Assembly (NCBI RefSeq): GCF_003352835.1
Contig: NZ_QLVD01000010.1
Coordinates: forward strand, 124,001-188,000
Source of the DNA: Ornithinimicrobium murale
GTDB taxonomy: Bacteria; Actinomycetota; Actinomycetes; Actinomycetales; Dermatophilaceae
DNA: 64,000 nucleotides
Direction of reading: 5' to 3'
The position numbers and the translations under genes are program-made. The notes beneath the pieces were generated by a model. The model made no database searches and was not told where the DNA came from. It saw nothing but the letters and a program-made list of their open reading frames with translations. This document shows, one piece after another, positions 46,085 to 54,376 of the stretch. Position 1 is the stretch's first letter, and each line of letters begins with the position of its first letter.

Positions 46085-46158
46085 CCGGGCATCTTGTCAG
46101 GCAACGGCCCGTTCCCTCACCGCCACGCCCCGTCGCGTGCTCCTCCGGTGCGACGTGG

Positions 46159-47016
46159 TCAGGTCCAATCGCCACCAAAGCGTGCTACGCAGTGCCACAG
46201 CAGTTTCAGGTGCTGCACGTCGTGCCTCCCCTGACGTCGCGCCGTTTCGAGGATGACCGGGTCCACCCAGCCGTGCCGTGCGATCCTCCGTGCCAGCCCG
46301 ATGACCTCGGGCCCACGGAAGTCGGGATGCTGGGCGAGGGTGTCGAGGTGGACCCGGAAGCCGCGGTGCCACTCGAGGCCGACCCCGAGGCGGAGGGCGG
46401 TCTGCTCAGTGGGGGTTCCCGAGTGCGCTGGGTCGAGGACCAGTGCCTCGACGTCCGTGTCCAGATCGAGACCGCCGTGCACGTGCGCCTCCACGTAGTC
46501 GTCCAGCAGTCCGCCGTCGGTCCGCTCCCCCAGGTCATCCCGCGTGCGCGCCTCGAACTCGGCTATCGCCGGCCACAGCCCGAACCGGTGGGCGGTCGCG
46601 AGGCCCGGCGGTTCGAACACCGAGTCCGGGAAGCAGAAGGTCGCCCTGTCCAGCACATGGGCAGCCAGTCGCAGGTGAGCGGACCCGAACCTGGGCGCGG
46701 CGCCGATCTCGCGACGCCGGTGGTTGAGTGCGCCGTACCTCGGCCTGACGGCGGCCGGCTCCGCGTCATACACCCCGGCAAACATGCGGTGCTCCCAGTG
46801 CCACCGGTCCCCGCGACGGTGCGCGGTGAGGCCACCATTGCTGGTGCCCGTCTCGAACTGCGTGCGGTAGGTCCGGTCGGTGGCCAGGTGCTCCAGAACC
46901 GTGCGGCCGTTGCTCACCAGGCCTGGATGGAAGTGAACGGTGATGCGCAACCCGCGGTCCAGAGGTGGTCCGTCCGCACGCTCCTCAACGATCTTGACGG
47001 CGCGCGGACGGGACAT
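46159..47016 (-). CDS. DUF3626 domain protein
   Basis: A 285-residue protein matching the DUF3626 family, whose function is unknown. It starts with the conserved pattern ITVHFHPGLVSNGRTVLEHL, then FETGTSNGGLTAHRRGDRWHWEHRMFAGVYD, and ends with HDVQHLKLLWHCVARFG. The many conserved His residues suggest a metal or nucleotide-binding enzyme, but this is only inference. The ATG was chosen over a long upstream open frame because TACCGT (minus strand, 47023-47028) ends six bases before it. It is not coupled to its neighbours. Confidence 0.82.
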   Translation of the reverse strand: MSRPRAVKIVEERADGPPLDRGLRITVHFHPGLVSNGRTVLEHLATDRTYRTQFETGTSNGGLTAHRRGDRWHWEHRMFAGVYDAEPAAVRPRYGALNHRRREIGAAPRFGSAHLRLAAHVLDRATFCFPDSVFEPPGLATAHRFGLWPAIAEFEARTRDDLGERTDGGLLDDYVEAHVHGGLDLDTDVEALVLDPAHSGTPTEQTALRLGVGLEWHRGFRVHLDTLAQHPDFRGPEVIGLARRIARHGWVDPVILETARRQGRHDVQHLKLLWHCVARFGGDWT

Positions 47017-47022
47017 GCGACC

Positions 47023-47028
47023 ACGGTA
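47023..47028 (-). promoter_or_regulatory. -10 hexamer of the DUF3626 gene (leaderless)
   Basis: On the minus strand TACCGT is followed by six bases and the ATG at 47016. Confidence 0.45.
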
Positions 47029-47077
47029 GCCACCTGCACCGTGGGTGCGCACGCTGTTGGATCCTGCCCGTCGACCG

Positions 47078-48160
47078 TCAGTGCGTGATGACGTCGGTGC
47101 GCGCCCTGTGCCGCTCGTGTCGCTCGTCCAGAGCCGACAGGTCCTCCAGCGCCGCCGCCACCACCCTCTCGTCGTCGGAGCGCAACTGCTCCACGAGAGC
47201 GGTGACGCGTCCGGAGGGGATGCCGGCCGCCCTGGCTGCGCGCAGGTTCTGGGGACTGGCCAGGTCCATCGCCAGCACGGCATCCGCCTCCTGCTCGACC
47301 GAGGACTGGAAGCCCTGGGCCTGGTGCTCGGTGGGCACCGAGGCTGCGACAGCCGAACCCGCACCTGCCCAGAACAGGTCGGCATACCCGATGTTGCCGT
47401 CCCGGTTGGGATGGAAGGACTCGACAACCGGCCAGCTCAGGCCGTTGACCCACTCGGTGTCGTCGCAGACGGCGTGCCCGTCGAAGGCGTTGCGTGGGTC
47501 GATGTAGCTGTGCCCGGCCCCGGTCGTCTTGGCCTGCACGAGGGCATCCAGTTCGTCCGTGGCGGCGTTCAACTGGGACATCTCAGAGCCGGAGAAGAAG
47601 GTGAGGGCATTGCAGTCCTCACCGTTGAACAGATGTGGGTAGCCCGCGATCAGGACATCAGCGTTGGGAGCGCCGGCATCGATCGCGGAGAGGACGGCGT
47701 CGTAGCGACCAGGGAGAGCACCGTGCAGCACTGCCCTGCCGTCGGCGATGGCACCGGTGCAGTCCGAGAGCCAGCCCGGCAGGGCGCACTCGGTGATCAC
47801 GTCGGCGAAGCCGAGGTCGTTGCCACCGATCGTCATCGTGACCAGGTCCGTGTCCGCGGAGAGGGCTCCCACCTGGTGGTTCAGGACGTCGGAGGTCGTG
47901 GCGCCGCTGCAGGCCTGGTAGTCCAGGGTTAGCCCCTGTGACTGGGCGATCAGCGCCGGGTAGCCGTACGGCGATCGGTAGCAGTCATCGGTCGAGGCCC
48001 GCGTGCCGGTGCCGGCGGAGAAGGAGTCTCCCAGGGCCACGTATGCCGTGTCGTCGGCCTGGGCAGGAATCGTGCCGGCCAGTGCCAGGACCAGCCCGGC
48101 AGGGACGGCGGTGAGCAGGGTCATGGGGCTGCGTCGTGTGATGTCCACGCTTGGGAGCAT
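47078..48160 (-). CDS. secreted SGNH/GDSL-like lipase or esterase
   Basis: A 360-residue exported hydrolase. A signal peptide ends at about IPAQA (residues 1-35). Block I is ALGDSFSAG with Ser46, block III is TIGGND, and block V is ESFHPNRDGN with the catalytic His, giving a typical SGNH triad. Cysteine pairs (DDCYR and QACSG; ECALP and DCTGA) fit the disulphides of Streptomyces SGNH esterases. About 60 residues after the His form a basic, Arg-rich tail not needed for catalysis. ATG 48160 chosen; nearby GTG 48148 is also possible. It likely cleaves lipid or carbohydrate esters outside the cell. Confidence 0.88.
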   Translation of the reverse strand: MLPSVDITRRSPMTLLTAVPAGLVLALAGTIPAQADDTAYVALGDSFSAGTGTRASTDDCYRSPYGYPALIAQSQGLTLDYQACSGATTSDVLNHQVGALSADTDLVTMTIGGNDLGFADVITECALPGWLSDCTGAIADGRAVLHGALPGRYDAVLSAIDAGAPNADVLIAGYPHLFNGEDCNALTFFSGSEMSQLNAATDELDALVQAKTTGAGHSYIDPRNAFDGHAVCDDTEWVNGLSWPVVESFHPNRDGNIGYADLFWAGAGSAVAASVPTEHQAQGFQSSVEQEADAVLAMDLASPQNLRAARAAGIPSGRVTALVEQLRSDDERVVAAALEDLSALDERHERHRARTDVITH

Positions 48161-48224
48161 GGTGCCCCGGGAGCGCGGGCCACAACCGGTGGGTAACAAC
48201 TTTGGCCAGACGCCGGCCAATCTT

Positions 48225-49325
48225 TTAATCCCGCCCGGGACGCGCCTGCCTGGACCCATAGCCTTCGGCGGCGGGTCCGCCGGCCGAGGTCGTGACCCCG
48301 GATCCCGCCAGGACCGAGGGGACGTGCGCCACCTCGGTCACCCCAGCGAGTTGCATCGCCTCCTCGAGCTCGGCACCCAGATCCCGGTGCATCCGCAGCA
48401 CCGACTCCGCGCCGCCCAGCAGTGCCCACAACGGGAGCCGCCCGAGGAAGGCTGCGCGGGCGCCGAGGGCCAGCGCAGCAAGCACATCGAGCCCGGACCG
48501 GATGCCACCGTCCACATAGACCTCCACCGAGTCGGCGACGGCAGACGCCACGGCCGGCAGCGCCTGCGCTGTCGGGAGGCTGCGGTCCAGTTGTCGCCCA
48601 CCGTGGTTGGAGACCCAGACCGCGGAGGCACCGGCCTCGACAGACCGCACGGCGTCGTCGGGCCGCAGCACGCCCTTGACCACAACAGGCAGGCCCGTGC
48701 GCTCGCGCAACCAGACAATGTCGGCCGGACCGAGGTCGGTTGCCTTGGCGAAGCCGGGAAGGTCGTGGACACCGGCGTCGAAGTTGATCCTCAGGTGTGC
48801 CGGGTCGGCCTCCTCCCAGACCGTGGGTCCGTCGTCGTACTTGGTCCCCACCACCGGGGTGTCGGTCGTCAGGACCACCGCCCGGGCACCTGCGCTCACG
48901 GCCCGCTCCAGCAGCGGGATCGCCAGTGTGCGGTCGGCGGGCAGGTAGACCTGCAACCACCAGGCCACGCCGGTGGCTCCGATCTCGACAAACGGGGTGC
49001 CGGCATTGCTCGAGACCACCATGAGGGAGCCTGCGTCGCGGGTGGCGACCGCCATGGCCACCTCCCCGTCGGGATGGATCGCCCGCTGAAACGTCGAGGG
49101 CGCGACCGCGTTGGGATGCCTGACCGGCGTGCCCAGCAAGCGGGTTCCGGTCTGCACGTGCGTGACGTCAGTCAACGTGCGGGGCAGGAAGCGCACCCTG
49201 CCCCACGCAGCGACGGCCTCGGCGGCAGTGACGCCGTCACGCGATCCCTGCCGGATATAGCGGTGGACCGAGCTGGGAAGGACCTCCGCTGCGCGGGCCT
49301 CCAGTCCATCCAGCCACCTGGCCAT
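48225..49325 (-). CDS. FMN-dependent alpha-hydroxy-acid oxidase/dehydrogenase
   Basis: A 366-residue alpha-hydroxy-acid-oxidising flavoprotein, similar to lactate oxidase and lactate 2-monooxygenase. Conserved parts are the catalytic SNHGGRQLD, the FMN-phosphate loop DGGIRSGLDVLAALALGA, and LTTDTPVVG. It oxidises an L-2-hydroxy acid; which one is unclear. TAGACT (minus strand, 49333-49338) ends seven bases before the ATG, a strong leaderless promoter. Just after the TAA a small hairpin of TTGGCC and GGCCAA precedes the SGNH gene. It interrupts the otherwise conserved proA to nadD order. Confidence 0.9.
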   Translation of the reverse strand: MARWLDGLEARAAEVLPSSVHRYIRQGSRDGVTAAEAVAAWGRVRFLPRTLTDVTHVQTGTRLLGTPVRHPNAVAPSTFQRAIHPDGEVAMAVATRDAGSLMVVSSNAGTPFVEIGATGVAWWLQVYLPADRTLAIPLLERAVSAGARAVVLTTDTPVVGTKYDDGPTVWEEADPAHLRINFDAGVHDLPGFAKATDLGPADIVWLRERTGLPVVVKGVLRPDDAVRSVEAGASAVWVSNHGGRQLDRSLPTAQALPAVASAVADSVEVYVDGGIRSGLDVLAALALGARAAFLGRLPLWALLGGAESVLRMHRDLGAELEEAMQLAGVTEVAHVPSVLAGSGVTTSAGGPAAEGYGSRQARPGRD

Positions 49326-49332
49326 GCGGTGG

Positions 49333-49338
49333 AGTCTA
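49333..49338 (-). promoter_or_regulatory. -10 hexamer of the alpha-hydroxy-acid oxidase gene (leaderless)
   Basis: TAGACT on the minus strand, seven bases before the ATG at 49325. Confidence 0.5.
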
Positions 49339-49376
49339 GAGAGTCCGGACGATCCTGAGGAGCCCGGGCACCCTGA

Positions 49377-50660
49377 CTAGCGGACCTGTCCGTCGCCCTC
49401 CACCACCCACTTGGTGGTGGTCAGCTCGGGCAGGGCCATCGGACCGCGCGCATGCAGCTTCTGCGTGGAGATGCCGATCTCGGCCCCGAAGCCGAACTCG
49501 CCACCATCGGTGAACCGGGTGGACGCGTTCACCATCACCGCCGCCGCGTCGACCTCGTTGACCCAGCGTCGCGCCGCTGACCGGTCCTCGGTGACGATCG
49601 CCTCGGTGTGGCCGGAGGTGAACTGCTGGACATGTGCCAGTGCGCCGTCCAGGTCATCGACCACGGCGACGCTCATCTCGAGGGCGAGGAACTCCGTCGC
49701 GAAGTGCTCATCGGTGACGGCATCGTGCGCGATGCCGGCCGCGTCGGCATACTCCCCTGCGCGGTGGTCGGTGTGCAGGAGGACACCCGCACCGGCCAGC
49801 TCGGCCAGGGCCTTGGGCAGGAAGTCCGCGGCGATGCTCTGGTGGACCAGCAGGGACTCCGCAGCGTTGCAGACGCTGGGCCGGTGCGTCTTGGAGTTGA
49901 GGGTGATCTGCAGCGCCGAGGACAGATCGGCCCCGGCATCGACGTAGACGTGACAGTTCCCCACCCCCGTCTCGATCACCGGAACGGTCGACTCGGTGAC
50001 TACCGTCTGGATCAGGCTCGCTCCACCGCGCGGGATCACCAGGTCGACCAGGCCGCGCGCGGTCATCAGTGCCCGACCCGCGGCACGGCCCCCCTCGCTG
50101 AGCAGGTTGATCGCGTCGGCGGGCAGCCCCTGCTGACCGAGGGCGGCCCGCAGAAGGCCGACCAGGGCCTCGTTGGTGCGGCTGGCAGCGGAGCCTCCGC
50201 GCAGTATGACGGCGTTGCCCGACTTCAGGCCTAGCCCGGCCGCGTCCACCGTGACGTTGGGACGTGCCTCATAGATCATGCCGACCACACCCATCGGCAC
50301 CCGCACCTGGCGGATAGTCAGCCCGTTGGCCAGGGTCGAGCCACGGACCACCTCACCGACCGGGTCCGGCAGCGCCGCGACGTCGCGTAGCGCCTGTGCC
50401 ACGGACTGCACCCGCTCGGTGGTGAGCGTGAGGCGATCCAGCAGACCGTCGGCCATCCCGCCGGAACGCTCCCGCTCCACGTCCTCGGTGTTGGCCGCCA
50501 CGACCTGCGCGGCACCCGACTCAAGGGCATCGGCCAGGGCGAGGAGGGCAGCATCCTTCTGGCTGCGAGTCAACAGCGCGAGTTCACGCGATGCCAGCCG
50601 GGCACGTCGGGCGATGGTGTGGACGTAGTCCACCACCTGGGGGTCGATGTCCTCGGCCAT
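49377..50660 (-). CDS. proA: gamma-glutamyl phosphate reductase ProA
   Basis: A 427-residue NADPH-dependent reductase that turns gamma-glutamyl phosphate into glutamate semialdehyde in proline synthesis. The catalytic Cys is in [15 protein letters not shown], and the aldehyde-dehydrogenase-fold NADP part [22 protein letters not shown] is present. A ribosome site GTAGGAG precedes the ATG. It follows proB after a 112-base gap, which lacks a gene and may hold a second promoter (CTCTAGCG near the start). Downstream it is separated from nadD by inserted genes. Confidence 0.96.
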   Translation of the reverse strand: MAEDIDPQVVDYVHTIARRARLASRELALLTRSQKDAALLALADALESGAAQVVAANTEDVERERSGGMADGLLDRLTLTTERVQSVAQALRDVAALPDPVGEVVRGSTLANGLTIRQVRVPMGVVGMIYEARPNVTVDAAGLGLKSGNAVILRGGSAASRTNEALVGLLRAALGQQGLPADAINLLSEGGRAAGRALMTARGLVDLVIPRGGASLIQTVVTESTVPVIETGVGNCHVYVDAGADLSSALQITLNSKTHRPSVCNAAESLLVHQSIAADFLPKALAELAGAGVLLHTDHRAGEYADAAGIAHDAVTDEHFATEFLALEMSVAVVDDLDGALAHVQQFTSGHTEAIVTEDRSAARRWVNEVDAAAVMVNASTRFTDGGEFGFGAEIGISTQKLHARGPMALPELTTTKWVVEGDGQVR

Positions 50661-50772
50661 CTTGTTCTCCTACCTGTTCGCTAGAGTTTTGGTACGCCCG
50701 ACCCGCACTCTCGAGAGGTCTGGCACACTCTCCACCGATGTCGTCGGGGACTGGGTCGTGCTCGATCGGTGC

Positions 50773-51900
50773 CTAGAGAACCACCAGATCGTCCCGGCGG
50801 ATCACGGTGCGCGGAGCCGGCGCGGAGCCGCGGCTCCGGGCACCGCCTGATGACTGGTCGAGCCGTCGACCGAGCAGGCGCGTCAGGTCCGAGGAGTCAT
50901 AGCCCACCAGACCCCGCGCCACCACCAGCCCGTCCGGGTCGACCAGGTCGACCGTGTCGCCGGTGCGGAAGACCCCCTCCACCCGGGTCACTCCGACCGG
51001 CAGCAGTGAGGTCTGCCTCTGGACGACCGCCTCCACAGCACCGGCATCCAGCACGAGCCGACCGTTCACATTGCTGGCGTGCGCCAGCCAACGACTGCGT
51101 GCCCTGCGCTTGCGGCGAGTGGGGGTGAACACCGTGCCCACGTCGTCACCGGCCAGCGCCTGGGCCGCCTGATCGGCAGAAGTCAGCATCACCGTGATGC
51201 CCTCGGCCGTCGCCAGCTGCGCGGCAGCAATCTTGGTGACCATCCCGCCGGTGCCCACGGCCGAGCCGGTCGCCGAGATGTCGACGTCGGCAATCTGGTC
51301 CATGGACGTGACCACGGGGATGCGTGAGGTGCCGGGCTGGCGGGGGTGCCCGTCATACAACGCGTCGACGTCGGTGAGCAGGATCAGGGCATCGGCATCC
51401 ACCAGGTGGGCGGTCAGGGCAGCCAGGCGGTCGTTGTCACCGAAGCGGATCTCGTCGGTGGCGACCGTGTCGTTCTCGTTGATGATCGGCACGATCTCGA
51501 GCTCGAGGAGCTTCTCCAGGGTCCGGCTGGCGTTGACATAGTGCGAGCGGCGGTGCATGTCGTCGGCGGTGAGCAGCACCTGGCCCGTGCTCAGACCGTG
51601 CAACCGGAAGGCGGTGGTGTAGGCGGCGACGAGGCCGCCCTGCCCCGCACTGGCCGCAGCCTGCTGAGTGGCCAAGTCCTTCGGTCGCCTGGTGAGGCCG
51701 AGCGGGGTCATCCCCGCAGCGATCGCCCCCGAGGACACCAGGATGACCTGGTCACCGGCGAGCCAGCGCTTGGCGATCACACCACTGAGCGCCTGGAGTC
51801 GATAGTTGTCGATCCCACCCTGAGGCGCGGTGATCGAGGACGAGCCGATCTTGACGACGATGCGCCGCGCGTGCCGGATCGCATCGTGAGGCTCAGACAT
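50773..51900 (-). CDS. proB: glutamate 5-kinase ProB
   Basis: A 375-residue kinase for the first step of proline synthesis. The amino-acid-kinase domain has VVKIGSSSIT, ILVSSGAIAAG and ENDTVATDEIRFGDND; the C-terminal PUA domain covers about residues 280-360. A TAGTAT hexamer (51907-51912, minus strand) six bases before the ATG fits a leaderless start in an AT-richer stretch. It follows obg, as in most actinobacteria. Feedback inhibition by proline is expected from the family. Confidence 0.96.
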   Translation of the reverse strand: MSEPHDAIRHARRIVVKIGSSSITAPQGGIDNYRLQALSGVIAKRWLAGDQVILVSSGAIAAGMTPLGLTRRPKDLATQQAAASAGQGGLVAAYTTAFRLHGLSTGQVLLTADDMHRRSHYVNASRTLEKLLELEIVPIINENDTVATDEIRFGDNDRLAALTAHLVDADALILLTDVDALYDGHPRQPGTSRIPVVTSMDQIADVDISATGSAVGTGGMVTKIAAAQLATAEGITVMLTSADQAAQALAGDDVGTVFTPTRRKRRARSRWLAHASNVNGRLVLDAGAVEAVVQRQTSLLPVGVTRVEGVFRTGDTVDLVDPDGLVVARGLVGYDSSDLTRLLGRRLDQSSGGARSRGSAPAPRTVIRRDDLVVL

Positions 51901-51906
51901 GACAGC

Positions 51907-51912
51907 ATACTA
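51907..51912 (-). promoter_or_regulatory. -10 hexamer of proB (leaderless)
   Basis: TAGTAT on the minus strand, six bases before the ATG at 51900, in an AT-rich pocket. Confidence 0.55.
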
Positions 51913-52013
51913 ATCCATCATTCTGTATGTTCATGCATCGGGATGGATGCGGCGGCGCCATCGGCACCCAGCACCGGCACCTGGCCGCCCGTCGACCCCG
52001 CCCCTTGTCGGGG

Positions 52014-53525
52014 CTACTCGTCGTCGGGGTCGGTCCACAGGCCCGACCGCCGGTCCTCGTCCAGCTCCGCTCGGGCCGCGGAGGCAGCGTCCATCTTGCC
52101 GTGGAAGGCGTCACGCTTCTCGCCGCGTGTCGGACGGTGCCGGTCCTCGAGCCGGATGTCCGTCCCCCGCTGGCCGAGCAGCTCGGCACCCGCTGAGATG
52201 GTGGGCTGCCAGTCGAAGACCACGGCGTCGTCCTCCGGACCGATCAGGACCGTGGAACCCGCAACGGCTCCGGCCTTGAGCAGCTCCTCCTCGACCCCGA
52301 GACGGTTGAGGCGCTCGGCGAGGTAGCCCACCGCCTCGTCGTTGGCGAAGTCGGTCTGCCGCACCCAGCGCGTCGGGCGGTCGCCGAGGACCTGAAAGAC
52401 GACGCCGTCGGCCGTCTCCTCACGACGGATGCGGAACTGCGAGTCGTCAATGGCCCGGGGCCGCACCACGGTGCGCGCCGGCTCGACGACGAGGTGCTCA
52501 GCGCGTGCGCGCGACACGGCGCGGGCCAGGGCGAAGGTCAGTTCCTTGAGACCGGTGTGTGCCACGGCGGAGATGATGTGGACCTCCAGGCCGCGGGCCT
52601 CCAGATCGGGTTTGACCATCTCGGCCAGCTCCCGCGCCTCGGGCACGTCGGCCTTGTTGAGCACCACCATCCGCACGCGCTCGGCCAGCGGCATGCCCCC
52701 GAGCGAGGCATCCGGGACGTACTCGGCCAGCTCGTGCTCGATGACGTCCAGGTCGGTCAGCGGGTCGCGGCCGGGCTCCAGGGTCGCGCAGTCGATGACG
52801 TGCACGAGCACGTGGCAACGCTCGACGTGACGCAGGAAGCGCAGGCCCAGCCCCTTGCCCTCCGAGGCGCCGGGAATGAGTCCCGGCACGTCCGCGACGG
52901 TGAACCGCTCACCACCGGCGGTGACCACCCCCAGGTTCGGGACAAGGGTGGTGAACGGGTAGTCCGCGATCTTGGGCCGGGCCGCGGACAGCACCGAGAC
53001 CAGGCTCGACTTGCCCGCGGAGGGGAAGCCGATGAGCGCGACGTCGGCCAGGGTCTTCAGTTCCAGGACGACCTCGCGCGACTCCCCCGGCTCGCCCTTC
53101 AGGGCAAACCCGGGTGCCTTGCGTCGCTGGCTCGCCAACGCCCGGTTGCCCAGTCCGCCGCGCCCGCCCTGTGCTGCGACGAACTCGGTGCCTGCCCCCA
53201 CCAGGTCGGCCAGCACCTCCCCGTCACGGGTGCTCACGACGGTGCCCTCCGGCACCGACAGCACCAGGTCCGCGCCCTGGGCGCCGTTGCGCTCACCACC
53301 CTCACCGGGACGGCCGTTGGCAGCCGTCCGGTGCGGTCCGTGGTGAAACTCCAGCAGGGTGGTGATCTGCGGGTCGACCCGGAAGATGATGTCGCCGCCG
53401 CGACCGCCGTTGCCTCCGTCGGGGCCGCCCAGCGGCTTGAACTTCTCACGGTGCACCGATGCCACACCGTGCCCGCCGTTGCCGGCGGACAGGTGCAGGA
53501 TGACACGGTCGACGAAGCTAGCCAT
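52014..53525 (-). CDS. obgE: GTPase Obg
   Basis: A 503-residue Obg, a GTPase in 50S assembly and stress control. The glycine-rich Obg fold covers residues 1-158 ([31 protein letters not shown]). The G domain has [16 protein letters not shown] and [10 protein letters not shown]-terminal OCT domain (about 345-430) is followed by an acidic tail typical of actinobacteria. It follows rplU and rpmA in the conserved rplU-rpmA-obg operon, 98 bases after rpmA. Confidence 0.97.
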   Translation of the reverse strand: MASFVDRVILHLSAGNGGHGVASVHREKFKPLGGPDGGNGGRGGDIIFRVDPQITTLLEFHHGPHRTAANGRPGEGGERNGAQGADLVLSVPEGTVVSTRDGEVLADLVGAGTEFVAAQGGRGGLGNRALASQRRKAPGFALKGEPGESREVVLELKTLADVALIGFPSAGKSSLVSVLSAARPKIADYPFTTLVPNLGVVTAGGERFTVADVPGLIPGASEGKGLGLRFLRHVERCHVLVHVIDCATLEPGRDPLTDLDVIEHELAEYVPDASLGGMPLAERVRMVVLNKADVPEARELAEMVKPDLEARGLEVHIISAVAHTGLKELTFALARAVSRARAEHLVVEPARTVVRPRAIDDSQFRIRREETADGVVFQVLGDRPTRWVRQTDFANDEAVGYLAERLNRLGVEEELLKAGAVAGSTVLIGPEDDAVVFDWQPTISAGAELLGQRGTDIRLEDRHRPTRGEKRDAFHGKMDAASAARAELDEDRRSGLWTDPDDE

Positions 53526-53623
53526 GGGTTGATCCTCTCAATGGGCCCGGTGGGCGAACGCCAGAACGCCGGTGGTTGCCCTCGGGCAACGCACCGGCGT
53601 CCGGAGTGTGTGGTTGGCTCGCC

Positions 53624-53899
53624 TCAGGCGGGCTGGTCGGCGGTCTGCGCCGCCTCCACGATGTTGACGACCTTGCGGCCGCCCTTGGCGCCGAACTCGA
53701 CGGTGCCGGGGGTCAGCGCGAACAGCGTGTCGTCCTTGCCACGGCCAACGCCCACCCCGGGGTGGAAGCGAGTGCCACGCTGGCGGATGAGGATCTCACC
53801 GGCGCCGACGACCTGGCCGCCGAAACGCTTGACGCCGAGACGCTGTGCGTTCGAGTCGCGACCGTTCTTGGTCGAGGACGCACCCTTCTTGGTTGCCAT
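53624..53899 (-). CDS. rpmA: 50S ribosomal protein L27
   Basis: A 91-residue L27, which touches the peptidyl-transferase centre through its N-terminal tail ([21 protein letters not shown]). The core [21 protein letters not shown] and [13 protein letters not shown] are conserved. The C-terminal extension [11 protein letters not shown] is short and variable. It is 34 bases after rplU. Confidence 0.98.
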   Translation of the reverse strand: MATKKGASSTKNGRDSNAQRLGVKRFGGQVVGAGEILIRQRGTRFHPGVGVGRGKDDTLFALTPGTVEFGAKGGRKVVNIVEAAQTADQPA

Positions 53900-53933
53900 C
53901 TGTCATTCCTCCGTAAGGGTTGCTCGTCGCCGC

Positions 53934-54242
53934 TCAGGCGTCGATCGCGGTGATCTTGACCTGGGTCAGCGGCTGGCGGTGGCCCTGCCGCTTCTTGTAG
54001 CCGGTCTTGTTCTTGTACTTCTGGATGACGATCTTGGGGCCCTTGGCCGCCTGCACCACCTCAGCGGTGACCTTGACCTTGGCGAGCGCGTCGCCGTCGG
54101 TGGTGATGGTGGTGCCATCGACAACCATCAGCGGAGTGAGCTCGACGGCGTCGCCGGCCTCGCCGCTCACCTTGTCGATGATGAGGACGTCGCCGACGGA
54201 GACCTTCTCCTGGCGGCCGCCAGCGCGGACGATCGCGTACAC
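53934..54242 (-). CDS. rplU: 50S ribosomal protein L21
   Basis: A 102-residue L21. GTG 54242 gives the normal N-terminus VYAIVRAGGRQEKVSVGD and has AGGAAGTGAG upstream; longer frames into the leader are rejected. The C-terminal KYKNKTGYKKRQGHRQPLTQVKI is characteristic. It begins the rplU-rpmA-obg operon from the TTGTCT-18-TAGGCT promoter upstream. Confidence 0.98.
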   Translation of the reverse strand: MYAIVRAGGRQEKVSVGDVLIIDKVSGEAGDAVELTPLMVVDGTTITTDGDALAKVKVTAEVVQAAKGPKIVIQKYKNKTGYKKRQGHRQPLTQVKITAIDA

Positions 54243-54298
54243 GTTCAACTCACTTCCTGCAGATCTTGGTTGGGGTCGGAATGAACCGGACCCGGGAG

Positions 54299-54374
54299 CG
54301 GGGTGACGTACCCCGATAGCGCCGACGCGGCGCACCGAGGGTCTAGCCTACCCCGATCCCGGCTCCGGAGACAA
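54299..54374 (-). promoter_or_regulatory. promoter and leader hairpin of rplU-rpmA-obg
   Basis: On the minus strand TTGTCT (54369-54374), 18 bases, TAGGCT (54345-54350), giving a start near 54338 and a leader of about 95 nt. The leader has the hairpin CGGGGT-N5-ACCCCG (54299-54315). Ribosomal-protein leaders often autoregulate, but no known L21 leader motif is recognised here. The -35 box lies at the end of rne. Confidence 0.65.
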
Positions 54375-54376
54375 AC

